Shown in pieces: positions 11,238 through 22,540 of a stretch of DNA of 64,000 bases. The notes beneath the pieces were generated by a model, which saw only the letters and a program-made list of their open reading frames with translations, did no database searches and was not told where the DNA came from. The translations under genes and the position numbers were made by a program. Every line of letters begins with the position of its first letter. The first letter of the stretch is position 1. The stretch covers positions 75,078,556 through 75,142,555 of the forward strand of contig CM050449.1 of assembly GCA_027563935.2 (NCBI GenBank), read 5' to 3'. This DNA is from Costus lasius. Its lineage: Eukaryota > Streptophyta > Magnoliopsida > Zingiberales > Costaceae.

Positions 11238-11880
11238 GATTTTGTGAGTATCTCATTCCTATTCTCGTGCTTATTTGAGCTCACTAATTCATGTTGATCT
11301 TAAACTCATGTAGGGAAGGATGACTTTACAAACTTCTTGCCTCCTACTGCTACGGATTCTTGCTTCTTAATCGCTGTTGTTATTTGATTTTGATTTGGTT
11401 GTACCGACATATTTGGATGATTTGCTATACTCTCTATTCGATATGGTTATAGTTGATATTTGATATCTGATATTCTGGATTGATGCTATGGGTTGGATGT
11501 GTCATGAGATTTTTTGATGATTGTTATTGATACACCTATGTGATTTGCTTATCTAAGAAAATACTACTGTTATCATGCCAAAATTTTTCTTGATGGTTTA
11601 CATATTCAAAATAGAGATTAGGATTAAACCTATTATGATGAATTTATTTCTCTAATACATATCCACCTATTGAAATTCTTCATTGATTGATAAAGGGTGT
11701 TGGATGAACATATTATTTGATAAGTTTGATCTTAGAGGGAAGTTATTTCTTTGAATAAAATCAACATATGAGTGTAATCTTTGAATTGATATTGATAGAG
11801 TAATTCGATTGATATTTATGCTATTTACTATTTGTTGGGAAGAAAGGTTCCTTGATCCAAATAAAGTGAGAACTCCCCTA

Positions 11881-11914
11881 CTTGGCACTATGGAAAAACA
11901 CAGTGGTACCAAAG
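11881..11914 (+). other. Conserved bulged hairpin in the 3' UTR of element C
   Basis: CTTGGCACTAT, a short A-rich loop, then AGTGGTACCAAAG. TTGG pairs with CCAA and CACT pairs with AGTG, with a three-base GTA bulge on the 3' side. One inner pair is broken here (A opposite C). Related hairpins occur in E and H with compensating changes. Confidence 0.6.
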
Positions 11915-12423
11915 GACATGGGTTGAAATAATAAATAGAAAAAGTATGTATCTATGTGGGTACATGCCATGAGAGACATAAGTTCACATAAACTCCACTA
12001 TCCTTGGTAAATTCTTTCCAATTAGGGGATAAGAGTTCTATTACATTGATTATGTGATCAATGCACTCTAACTTCGTCACCAAAAAAAGTGATAATCGAA
12101 TTAGAGAATGTGGACGATACCAAAAAAAAAAGAGGAGAAGGATTATGAGTGCAAAAAGATCTTGAAAACCCCAATCCTGTAAACAAAAGTTGATAGTTAT
12201 GAATTGAAAACTGGATGAAATCTTGAGATTGATATTCTGCTTATTATGCAAGTTGTGAAGTTTTATTTAACTAAGTAATGAAACTTGAAGATCAAAAATC
12301 AAAGGGTGATATGTCTATTTGAAATTCCATAAAACTGTTGATCAAAGTTTTCATTGGTGATTGTGTTTTAGAAATTTATTCGTCATGAGAAAGTTTTCTC
12401 CTTTGATCAAATTTTTGATTTTT

Positions 12424-12458
12424 GCTTGAGGACAAGCAAGGTTTGAGCCTTATGTGTT
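12424..12458 (+). other. Pre-LTR motif of element C (polypurine-tract region)
   Basis: GCTTGAGGACAAGC forms a five-base-pair hairpin. It is followed by AAGGTTTGAGCCTTATGTGT and then the LTR. This is where second-strand priming should occur, but no uninterrupted purine run touches the LTR. The same arrangement is present in elements E and H. Confidence 0.6.
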
Positions 12459-12715
12459 TTATGACTCTAAATTTCATAATATTTTTTCATACTTATTTAG
12501 TAGTCTTTTGAACCATAATCTCACTCTCTTGCATTGTTTTTACACCTTTTTACCAAATACTTCGGAATCTACACAATCCTTGGTTTTTGATCACTTTCAG
12601 GCAAAAAGGCATCAATATCACTGGTTTTCGAGCAATCCCAATGCATGAATGAGTTCTAGACATTAAGAGGAGTTTACACAACAAATTTCAAGCCAAAAAG
12701 GATCTTCTAGCAAAA

Positions 12716-13124
12716 ATACGGCACTACTGTATTTTTGAGAGAAATTGTCACGGTACCGTATTTCTCATCAGACTACGGTCAGAAATTTGAGGTGAAATAC
12801 GACACTGCCGTATGAAACTACACGCTGCCGTATTTTACAGTGATTTAAACCAGAGAGTTTCAACAAGAATACGGCACTGCCGTATGAAACTACATAGTGC
12901 CGTATTTTCCAGCGATTTCAACCAGAGAGTTTCGGCACGAATACGACACTGCCATATGAAGGTACATGGTACCGTATTCTGTTACAAAGTTAAACAGAAA
13001 GTCTTAGCAAGAATATGGCACTGTCGTATATTTGAGAGAAATTGTCACGGCACCGTATTTTCTGCCCAGATCTTACAGAAGCATAATACGGCACTACCGT
13101 AATCCCGATACGGTACCGTATTTG
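12716..13124. repeat. Palindromic array in the LTR of element C
   Basis: About six units of roughly 65-75 bp hold dyads such as TACGGCACTGCCGTA and ACGGTACCGTA, spaced by segments like CAACCAGAGAGTTTC. A perfect 12-bp palindrome TACGGTACCGTA lies at 13109-13120. The array resembles the one upstream of the env-like gene at 9012-9376. Confidence 0.88.
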
Positions 13125-13468
13125 GAAACCCAGATTTCTGAATTTTCTGCCACAGAATTAAAAACACGATTTCTCGGAACATAGGGCACCAATTGTAGAT
13201 CCGGAAAAAGGGGAAGACTCAAGATAAGGAGGTGGAAGCTTACGAAGCGGAAAGAACAATTTTGATTGAGTATAGAGAGAGAATTTGAAGAAATAGCCGC
13301 CGCGTTAGGGTTCGTTGCCGTTCGCTGCACAGACCATCTCCGGCCATGATTTTTGAAAGGAAGCTTCGCCTGAGGAAGAAGAACACGCCACAGAAGTTTC
13401 AGAGTGAGAAGAGACCGATCGAAGGAGAAACAAAACAAAAACATGCTCGCGACACTGTTCATCGCGAC

Positions 13469-13476
13469 TATAAATG
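13469..13476 (+). promoter_or_regulatory. TATA-like box in LTR C
   Basis: The sequence is TATAAATG, about 350 bp after the palindromic array and in element sense, a plausible core promoter position. No transcription start is known. In the LTRs of F and H the aligned stretch is altered to CTATTTGCAAA, so the box is not conserved. Confidence 0.35.
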
Positions 13477-14408
13477 CAAATTTCGGCTTGCAATTCTGTT
13501 GCAACCTTGTTTTGTAATTCTTACTCCTTCTTTACTGTCTCTAATCATTCAAAAACTATGTTTCGCTACGAATCTTCAATCATGCTAGCTTAATTTCCTC
13601 TTAGGACATGGGGGTGTATTTCTCTTGATATTTCAAAGACTAGATAACTTTTCTACATCAATATATCTTTGCTATGGTTATTTTTCTTAAGTGATTAATG
13701 CCTTTAATTGTTTTCAAGTATCATGCATTAACATGTTTTGGAGTTTTATGCTATGGACTGAGAAGATGATATCATAGAACTTGGAACCCTGGAATTTATA
13801 ATAAGAACTCATCGCAAGAGATTGGTTGTGTTCTTGTCTTTAGGTTTTAGAAGTTAATTTCTTGTTAATGTTATGACCTGGAAATTATTATTGTTTCAGA
13901 CATGAAAGCATGCTAGAGATAGATGTTAGATTGTTAGAAAACCTTAAGCAAAACCTATGAAACTAAGGTGCGAGAGTGCTTAGTTTCACTTGAGATCTTG
14001 GTATTGAGATGGAATGCATGAGAGTGATTCTTAATCTCTTTAACCAAAATTCACTTATACTTAGCATCAAATTAATCTTGCACGAGAGTGAGGATTGTTC
14101 TTTGTAAATTAATTGCATGAGAGTGAGTTAGTTTGATTTTCAAGTGAATTATATCTTAACCATGACAAAAATAAATTGATGAATCTTCAATCATGACTAG
14201 TCATAAATATCAAGATGAATGAACCCCTAGTCCCGATTCTCTCATTCTGATTTTCTCCAATACTCATTCGATTGCTATTTTCACGATTCTCCAATACTTA
14301 ACAACAAGGTCTCTGTGGTTCGATATCTTAATTATTACTTCGAGTATCCGTGCACTTGCGGAGTACAACAATCAGTATGTCCCTGACATACAAGACCAGA
14401 TGTTATCA

Positions 14409-15130
14409 AGCTTCCATTGAATTCAGGCATCATAATGTAGGATGAAGATTCTCTGCGTTGGGTTAGGAGTTACCCAGAACTCAAGCCATGATGAATCCAT
14501 TCAACCCAATATAGCATGTGTGTTCTGAGCCTGGGTTGCCCACAACCTAAACAACTGGCTTAGTTTCCATCTTTGACCATTTGTGTCAAGTGGCTGACCT
14601 TGGACCACATCCAAGTCAAACTTACTCCCACTAGCCTTTTTTGAGAGAATAACTTTCCAAAGAAAAATAGGACTTTGAGCAACAATAATTTGTTCTCCTA
14701 TGGGAGCATGGAAGTAGTATCCCCAAGTTTCCTTAGGATGCCCCCACACAATTATTAGATCTTGGTTCTAGCACTCTAGAACTCAGATATATGATTAAAA
14801 GCCTCACATCTCCTGATCTTGATAATAGGTCAAGTCGTCTCCCGATCCATAAAGTCTTGGAGACACACTATGGTAGAACATCATCCAGTGATTAGAGAAG
14901 CTATTTCTTTTATAGAAACTCAAAAGAGGTGTAGTTATATAACTCATCGATTAATGAATATTTTCTAGCAAGATCCAATTCCTCCAATTAGACACACCCT
15001 CACACTATGGTGTTCTAGGAAGAGTGAACTATGAGAAAAATCTCATACTCATCTAAATAGTCATTTAACCCTTGGTAGCTCAAGCACTCTTCATCTCGAT
15101 TAGATCAAAGAGTCTTTAATAAATCCATCA
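14409..15130 (-). pseudogene. Copia integrase fragment (relic D)
   Basis: On the minus strand this is the C-terminal part of a Ty1-copia integrase, with many stops. Recognisable pieces are LEPRSNNC, the block HPKETWGYYFHAP, an AQSPIFLWKVILSKKASGSK segment, and a Leu/Asp-rich stretch near 15000-15100. These match the part of copia integrase between its catalytic core and reverse transcriptase. RT itself is absent, because the LTR of element C abuts the fragment at 14408/14409. It is too decayed to act. Confidence 0.75.
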
Positions 15131-15821
15131 AGCTAGTTCTCTATTTCATTTATGAGTTCCTCAGTAGAGGACTCATGTCTTACCGAAACCATCAGTAAAC
15201 CAATGAAGCACTATGACTTTCTTTTACCTCTTGTCCTCTCACCTCACTTAGTACAGGATATCTTTGTTATTTTTCTCAATAAACAAGTCTTGCCTATTTC
15301 CAACATCTCGAAAGAGGTAGAAAACTCTCAATCTCCTCTAAGAAATTTGATTCCAAGAGTACATTTGAATGGAGTCATTGGATGCAATTCTTGTCTATAA
15401 GATTAAATAACTTTGCAAAAAGACAAGTACACATTGAACTTCTTATTTGATTCATTATTGTAAACCATATAATTTTTCATAATGTATCAATAACAAATTT
15501 GCAAATCAAAAGAATAACTTTTTTATTCCAAAAATTTTATTCTCAAGGAATAGATATAATGTCAAATACAAAATAGCCAATAATAAAAAGCTCTATTGAT
15601 GACTACAGAGAGAGTGACATGATAACATCCTGTGCTCTAGATCGTAGGCTAGTCCCTTGATGTCATGCTTGTTCTATTTCTATTCAGCACCTGCATATTT
15701 TTTTAAATATCAGTCTCATCATGCAGTATGAAATACCCATGGGTTAAAAATAGACAATAGAACTCTTGGGAAAATAATTACCTAAGCCTGAAGACGAAGG
15801 GTTACTTCTCTTCACCTTATT
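15131..15821 (-). other. Degenerate copia pol segment between integrase and gag relics
   Basis: This lies between recognisable gag (right) and integrase (left) on the minus strand, where protease and the integrase core would be expected. It is shorter than an intact region would be, so part is deleted. I see no confident motif. One open stretch on the plus strand (15152-15400) is treated as noise. Confidence 0.5.
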
Positions 15822-16237
15822 TTAAAGTAGCTTGCAGTCTTTTTTCCAATGACCCTCCTGGCAACCGTGAAAGCATTTGTTTTCCTTTTCCATGCTTTTA
15901 TTCAGTGCTTTGGTTTTGACCATGGCTTTGCCCTTGGTAGAGCCTTTGCCTCTCTTCCGCTTCTTACTGGTCTTGTAGACCAAAAGAATGGATTTGGGCT
16001 TAGTCTTTTCCATCTCTTTCTCGATCAACTAGAGTAGATTCAGCAACTACTCCTGGGTGCATACAATTCAGTTCATATTGAAGTTTATAATAAATGAACT
16101 ATTGCTAGGAGGCAGCGACGGTAGAATCAAGTCCGTCACCAAGTCCTGGTCTATCGGATGTCCTAGTTTCCTTAGATGAGCCACATACCCAATCATCTTG
16201 AGTACATGTGGTCCCATTGGAGCACCCTCAGCTAGTC
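15822..16237 (-). pseudogene. Copia gag fragment with zinc knuckle (relic D)
   Basis: This is a UBN2-type gag. Reading leftwards from 16237 it shows AEGAPMGPHVLKMIGYV, GHPIDQDLVTDLILPSLPP and FIINFNMN. These align with the gag at 63400-64000 (AEGSPVGAHVLKMIG, FIINFNMN). A stop then follows, then a basic Lys-rich stretch and the knuckle CFHGCQEGHWKKDC, which carries one extra residue compared with the usual CX2C spacing. Three in-frame stops are present. The upstream part of gag is cut off by the B3 LTR at 16238. Confidence 0.85.
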
Positions 16238-18948
16238 TATTGGTGTTTGTGCTCTAGGACCCATTGTTGGTACATCTATTGCACTACTTGATATTGATAT
16301 TCTATATATATCATTCTGGCATTGTCATTATTATACTATGTTCACATCTACGTCTTTTGTATATTTACATGATAATGTCCCTAGAGACAGATTTCATCTG
16401 GGCTCGAACTTATGCCCCCAGTCAAGTACCTGAGTGGATAAGGGACAACATTGGTGCATGTGAGACTGGTATATAGGCTGGTTAGGCACATGGTGCCAAT
16501 GCAGACACATGGGTATATCAATGGTGGATATACTAGATTCACCAGTTGTGAGGCTCTAACTTGGTATCACAAGTTAACCTCACAATGGACAAGAGTTGCA
16601 TTTGATCCATTGACTTGAGGTCATTGACCCTTTTGCATGCTTAGGGATATGCTTTGATAGAACCTAATACTTCACCATAGTTGGGAGGGTATAACGGTTG
16701 TCATTGGGTATGTCACGACCCATATGAGAAGATCAATAGATAGATATAGGATTTGCCCCTTCCTGAGGGAAGCTTGATATCCACGGGCCCTATATAGATG
16801 CATGACTGAAAGTGTATGGTTATACCCAGGTGAAAGCCTAATTCAGTCATGACTATGTGATTGGGTATAAACAAAGTGGTGACACACTTTATCCAATCAG
16901 ATGTTAGTTTGGCAAAGGGACTATAATGCATGGATACCTTGTTGTGATGATGGGGATGTCGATATTGATATCCATTCCGAAGACTTGGTAGCAACAATGC
17001 ACTACTAGGAGCCACTCACTGCTTGTGATGACATGCCTTCATCACTGCCAACATCTGAAGAACCTACAGAGTTGCACACCTTGATACTCAAGTTCTCGTA
17101 TTGATCAGGTAACCTTTTGATCGAGCTATTTCATAACTCAGATCTATTTAGGAGAATCCGCTAGCATGGATGTGCCTGATGAGATGGAAGAAACCTATTG
17201 GAGCTAAATTTTATTTTTGTCAGGTTGACCCCAGATTAACCATGTTTAGCCATATTTAACTAGAGTTGCATCAGATTGAGTTTGATGGCTTAATTGGCTT
17301 GTTAATGAAGTCTAGTGTGGCTCATTGAATGAGTGTAAGCGCATAAGGGTATAATGGGGATGATAATTCTGCTCATGGGCGCATGGACTCCTAATGCCAT
17401 TCGAAGTTGTGCCTATGATACTTTTAGAAGGCATTGATATCTCTGTATGGTAAAAGATGCACTTTTATACAACCTAATGCTCCGCCATAATAGGGGAGTC
17501 ATAACGGTTGTCATTGGGTATATCTTGAGCTATATGAGAGATTCAATGAGCCAATAGAGGATTTGCCCTTTCCTTGCGAGGAAGCTTGATATTCATGGGC
17601 CCCACAGATGGTTGCATGACTGAAAGTGTATGACCATACCTAGGTGAGAACCTGATTTAGTCATGACCTATAGATTGGGTTAAACATGTGTGACACACTT
17701 GTCTAATCAGGATATCAGCATGGCAAAAGGACTAAAGTGTATGTGTACTTTGTTGCAGTTTTAGAAGATGTCGATGATGACTCCATTCCGAGGACTTGGG
17801 TAGCAATGATGTACTGCTAGGTGCCACTCATTGCTTGTGATGACTTGAGGCTATCACTGCCAATGTCTGAGGAACCTACAGGGTCGCACACCTAGACACT
17901 AGAGATCTCATATTGATCGAGTTGCCTATGATCAAGTCATTTGGTTGATTCGAGTCAGTTTGGGAGTCTGATGCATCTCGGATGTGTCTGATGAGTTGGA
18001 TATCACCTTATAGAGCATTGTTATGCTTTGACTTTAGTTGACCCCGGTTGACCTTTGGGTGACTACATTTGACTTCGCTGGACTAGGTCCAGTCGATGGG
18101 TCAAATGTTGGGTTTAAGCTCCGGAATTATTCAGAGTCTTTTTGCGACTGATTTAAATGTAACATGAGGGGCCCACAACTTAAGTTCTAAAATGAATATT
18201 TATATTTGATTTAATGTGCAACTTACATCGTGGGGACCGCCTGCAACTTAAGTGAATATTTATATTTGATTTAATCGTAACTTAAGTTGCGGGGTCCACT
18301 ATATATATGGGTTTAGGCTCATGGGCTTGGAGAGTTACGAATTTTCATGATGAATTTTGAAATTCATCTTGCCCTAGCCATCGAAGCTCTCTAACCTAGC
18401 CGCCAACACTTCATCTCCTCTCCATGGTGCGTCCTAGGGAAGAACTTGCTCCCCCTTCATGGTGGCGACATCTTTTTTGCTTCGTGAGCGCAAGAGAAGG
18501 TTTGGGACCTTCTTCCTTCTTCGATGGTGCATCCTTTAGAGGTATTAGTGCATGAAGAAGGATACATTCTTCCATGTGCGCAACTTCCATGATGTTGGCA
18601 CATGTGGAGAAGAAAGGAGAAGAGGAGGAATGATGTCATCTCTTCTCATCATCATTGGCACATCTTCTTTGAAGGTTGCTACCTACTTTGGATGAGAAGG
18701 AGATTTACCTCAAGGGCACACCTTTATGGTGGTGCAAGCCATGTGGAAAAGTGGCTAGACTAGAGGTTGACACAAGAGGTAGAGCTTCCCTCTCCTTGTG
18801 GTCAAGCTCCTCCCTTCATCACCTCTTTGGCACATCTTCGAGATGGCGCAAGCAAAGAGGGCAGCATGGGCAACAGGATCTTCCTCCCGAAGGCTAGCAC
18901 CAGGTGTAGATGCAAGAGGATCTCGGGCAGTCCGTGTGTGTGTTGTGT
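16238..18948 (+). repeat. LTR of family B, copy B3, with an internal 0.8-kb duplication
   Basis: It begins TATTGGTGTTTGTGCTC, a mutated TGTTGGTGTATATGCCC, and follows the solo LTR at 25662-27726 through the TAATGTCCCTAGAGACAG and GCACACC blocks. It is longer than the 2.06-kb norm because about 16650-17455 is repeated at 17460-18060 with many differences (the AACCTAAT landmark recurs 810 bp later, at 16661 and 17471). The final ~200 bp are missing where the Athila LTR of E begins. The left flank TAGTC has no visible partner. It splits the copia gag relic. Confidence 0.82.
18300..18308 (+). promoter_or_regulatory. TATA-like box in LTR B3
   Basis: TATATATAT in LTR sense aligns with the TATATATT at 55709-55716 in LTR B2. 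This is the most plausible core promoter of the family. It follows short direct repeats (18170-18298) that carry ACTTAAGT palindromes. Confidence 0.45.
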
Positions 18949-20767
18949 CAGTAAGTGCATGGATACTCGAAGTAATAATTAAAATATCGAACCATAGAGA
19001 CCTCGTTTGTCAAGTACCGAATAATCGATTTCTCACTAGCTAGGCAATTGAAAATGATGAAAGCAAAGTATCAGAAACTACACGTGAAAGTCAGAGAGAG
19101 AAACTGGGACTAGGGTTTCATCCACCCTAACTTCTATGACTAGATCCAAATAAGTGTTTGTTAGTTTAATTTTATTATGATAAAGATATGATTCACTTCA
19201 TAAAGAAATTATCTCACTTTCGCGCAGACAATTAACAAAGAACTAATCCTCACTTTCGCACAGGATTTATTCAATATTAAATAAAATTAAATCATTGACA
19301 AAGAACTCAAAGATCACTTTTGTGCATCCAAATTCTAAGTCAATCATCTCAAGTGAAAACTAAATACTTTCATACTTTAATTTTCATAGGTTTATTTCAA
19401 TGATCCGATATTTAATTTCATACAATATCATCATGTTTATTTCAATAACTCAATCCTAGATCAGGTTATCAACATGGCAATAAACTTCTAAAATCTAGAA
19501 ATAAGAACAAACCTAATTTCTTATGATGAGTTCCTAAATCATGATTTTAGGGTTCCAAGTTTTCGCAAGTCACTTTTCTGTCCATATTACAAAAACTCTA
19601 AATCATGCTGATAATATGAAACTAGAAAGAATTAAAGGCAATTATCACATAAGTAGAATTATCATAGTAAAATTATCCTAATGAAATAAAATCATCTAGT
19701 CATTAAGAAGTTAAGGGGATTACACCCCCATGTCCCAAAAAAAGTTTAAGTTAGCATAGTTGAAGAATAACAATAAACCATAGTTTCGAAGGATCAAAAA
19801 TCGAAGAGAGATAGGAAATTCAACTAACAGCACGGCTATAATGAAAATTACAGCCATAATTTCGTGTGATGAACAGTGGTGGTGATGCTTCTTTCGTTGA
19901 TTTCTCCTCCGATCGATCTCCTTTCGCTCTAAAACTTTTGGAGTATGTTCTCCTCCTCTAGGCACAGCTTCCCTTAAAATTTCATAGCCGGAGATGCACT
20001 GTACGCTTCCTGGCAGTGAAACCTAGGGCGACGGTAAAGATTGAGATTTCTTTGTCGAACGTTGATGAAAATTAGGGCTTTTCATGTGTGTCTCCCCTCC
20101 TCGATCCGACGAGTCTTTCTCTTTTTACGGATCTCCAATTAATGGTCTAGATCGTCCGCAATCACCCGCGCAAGAATCGGGCTTCAATAAGTCTAGGAAA
20201 ATTGGCCATCCAGGTTGTAATTCTGGCTGTGTAATTGGTTACGGCAGTGCCGTAATAACTGTAGAGTCCTTCTGTATAGAAATCGACTAGAATTACGGCC
20301 CGTAATATGCATTACGGCAGTACCGTAATTCTACAAATCTTTCGGGTTAAAAATCTCTCAAAATTACAGCCTGTAATATTGTTCACGGCCATGCCATAAT
20401 ATCTACAATCTTTCTATACAAAATTCACTCCAAATTACGGTAGTGCCCTGGTTTGTTCTGTAGGTTCAATGAAACCACGGTACCGTAATATTAATTACGG
20501 CCCTGTCGTAATTTGGTTTGTGGCTTCAATCTTCATGAAAATTGACATGTAATCTTCTCTTCATGATGGGGATTCATCTATGCATCTGAATTTGCTTGAA
20601 AACGCCTTAAAATAGTGGTTTTTTACCTGAAAATGATCAAAAATTAGAAAAGGTGTAGATTCCGCAATATTTGATAAATAAGGCATAAAAATAAGCAAAA
20701 GAGCATGAATATGACACAAAAAACCTATTAAATGACACAAAATATACTATGAATTTTCGTATTATCA
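18949..20767 (-). repeat. 3' LTR of Athila element E (end truncated)
   Basis: On the minus strand it starts TGATAATACG at 20767 and aligns with the other Athila LTRs down to the block that reads ACTTCGAGTATCCATGCACTTAC near 18950. The terminal CTATCA end is lost. It contains the palindromic array at 20238-20512 and a decayed form of the LTR hairpin (about 19835-19862). Confidence 0.85.
20238..20512. repeat. Palindromic array in the LTR of element E
   Basis: There are four to five degenerate units with TTACGGCAGTGCCGTAA and TTACGGCAGTACCGTAA cores alternating with TTACGGCCCGTAA-type half sites. It is the same design as in elements C and H. Confidence 0.85.
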
Positions 20768-22096
20768 AATACATAAGGCTCAAACTTTGCTTATCCTCAA
20801 GCAAAATAAAAAATTGATCAAAAGAAAATACTTTCTCAAGAAGAATAAATTTCTAAAATACAATCTCAAATGAAAATTTTCACCAATAGCTTCATAAAAT
20901 TTCAAATAAATATATCATCCTTTTAATTCAATTCTCAAGATCTACAACTTAATCAAATAAAATTTCGTAACTTGTATAATAAGTAGAATTTCAATCTCAA
21001 GATTTCACCCAGTTTTAGTTCAAAACTATCATACTTTTGTTTACAGGAATATGATTTCCAAGATCTTTTTCCACTTAGAATTTTTAGTTCCTCCCCTTTA
21101 TATATCGTCCACATTCTCTAATTTGAGTACCACCTTTTTCCTGGTCACGAAGTTAGAGTACACTCATCACATAATCAATGTAATAGTACTCATATCTTTT
21201 AAGTAGGAAGAATCTTACACAAGATAGGGGAGTTAATGTGAAACGATTTCTCTCCATGGTATGTACCCACATAGATATATGCTTTTTCTTTTTTTTTTCT
21301 TTTTTTTTTTTGGACTTCAACTCTTAACTTAGGTACCCCCACAAATCAACGTGGTACCAAGACGAGGAGTCATTCTCTTGAATTTTTTTTCTCTCATCTT
21401 TTTTTATTTTGACTTCAACCCATGTCTTTGGTACCACTGCCAATTTTGTGCAGTGCCAAGTAAGGGAGTCATCACTCAATCTTATATGGATCATGGAATC
21501 TTTCTTCCGAACAAAAAGTAAATAGGATGAACATCAACTAAATTAATCAATCAATATCAATTCAAAAATCATACTCATATGCTAATTTTATTTAAAGAAG
21601 TAGTTTCACTTTTTAAATCAAATTCATCAAATAACATGTCTACCCAAAATTTCATTCATCAATCAATGAAAAATTCCAATAGGCGGATATATATTAGAGA
21701 AATAAATTCAACACAATAGGTCAAGTCCTAATCACAGGCATTAACAAATTTATCATCAAGAAAATCATACTATCAACATAATTTTTAGAAATAGACCACA
21801 CTATAACATTACAGTATAAAACCGTATCAAGAGAAAATTTGACATATATCCATTAGAAATAAATTCATACAATTCATCATGCATCAGTATGCACCCACAA
21901 GGTGCCCAATATCAACATAATCTCAATCATTATACATCCCAATTGAATCATGAGAGAGTCAAACAAAAGCAAGGTAAGATAGCATCGGCGGACACAAGAA
22001 GTTTGAATGAGTTATCCTTTCTGATAAACACATGAATCATCAGTAAAATATAAAAGATGAAATGCAAATAAGTAGGAAAAAGATACTCATAGAGCT
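20768..22096 (-). other. 3' UTR of Athila element E
   Basis: This AT-rich non-coding region is homologous to 11238-12458. It contains the pre-LTR motif GCTTGAGGATAAGC (20789-20802 on the minus strand), two copies of the bulged hairpin (about 21330-21362 and 21426-21460), and a long T tract near 21285-21310. No coding is seen. Confidence 0.75.
21426..21460 (-). other. Conserved bulged hairpin in the 3' UTR of element E
   Basis: On the minus strand it reads CTTGGCACTGC, a nine-base loop, then GCAGTGGTACCAAA. Six inner pairs are perfect (CACTGC with GCAGTG). TTGG pairs with CCAA across a GTA bulge. A weaker second copy lies about 100 bp away at 21330-21362. Confidence 0.65.
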
Positions 22097-22147
22097 CTAC
22101 CCATCTGCATTAGATCCAATCTCCTCCGTGTCCTCGGGTCCGAACCA
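22097..22147 (-). pseudogene. Stump of the env-like gene of element E
   Basis: The last codons of the env-like frame survive: an acidic stretch with EDTEEIGSNADG and a TAG stop at 22097-22099. This matches the acidic EEDKEETHSDE end of the C copy. Upstream, the sequence passes directly into the palindromic spacer, so almost the whole gene (about 1.4 kb) and part of the spacer are deleted. Confidence 0.65.
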
Positions 22148-22165
22148 TTTTTTTTTAACGAAAAA

Positions 22166-22436
22166 TTATGGTACCGTAAAAATGGTTACGGTACTGCCGT
22201 AATTTTCATAAAAATTTGAAACTCTCGGACCGAAAATCACTAAAAAAATATGGCACGTAAAAAGACTTACAGTATTATCGTAATATGAGCCAAATCTCAG
22301 AAACTTTCTGTATGAAAATTTCATGAAATTACGGCCCATAAAACTCATTACGGTAGTGCCGTAAAAGCGATAAAACTTTCTGGTCAAAAATGGACCAAAA
22401 GTACGGCCCGTAATTTGCATTACGGCAGTGCCGTAT
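22166..22436. repeat. Palindromic array in the pol-env spacer of element E
   Basis: TACGGTACTGCCGTAA, TTACGGTAGTGCCGTAA and TTACGGCAGTGCCGTA cores alternate with TACGGCCCGTAA half sites at a period of about 70 bp. The array has survived although the env-like gene behind it is gone. Confidence 0.85.
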
Positions 22437-22540
22437 TTTTGTACCAAACTCAATTTTACTTGCAAAAAGAGAAGAAAAATTAACCCTAAAAATAAACTAA
22501 AATAGAAGAAACTAAGCTAAGTAGCGCTAATTTAAAGTCT

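Larger units (their letters stand above)
11238..12458 (+). other. 3' untranslated region of Athila element C
   Basis: This is AT-rich sequence between the env-like stop and the 3' LTR, with no plausible coding. It contains a bulged hairpin at 11881-11914, a CTCTAATTCGATT block near 12100, and the purine-containing GCTTGAGGACAAGC motif at 12424-12437. Homologous regions lie at 20768-22096 (E) and 46105-47256 (H), so the region is a conserved part of the family. Confidence 0.75.
4139..14408 (+). mobile_element. Athila-type Ty3-gypsy element C, 5'-truncated and decayed
   Basis: The order is partial gag, protease, reverse transcriptase, RNase H, integrase, palindrome-rich spacer, env-like gene, long 3' UTR and 3' LTR. 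This is the layout of Athila elements. The 5' LTR and the gag N-terminus are missing because B1 interrupts gag at 4138. Pol carries several stops and at least two frameshifts, so the element cannot move on its own. Its 3' LTR end (14408) abuts a copia integrase relic, which it probably entered. The right flank is AGCTT, and the left duplicate is not in the window. Confidence 0.9.
12459..14408 (+). repeat. 3' LTR of Athila element C (1.95 kb)
   Basis: The start TTATGACTC corresponds to TGATGACACC in H, and the end reads GTTATCA at 14408. These limits follow from alignment to the solo LTR at 30023-32005 and to the LTRs of H, whose borders are fixed by target duplications. It contains the palindromic array (12716-13124) and a TATA-like box. 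The distal half, from CTTAGGACATGGGGG through CTAGTCCC, aligns with the other Athila LTRs. Confidence 0.88.
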
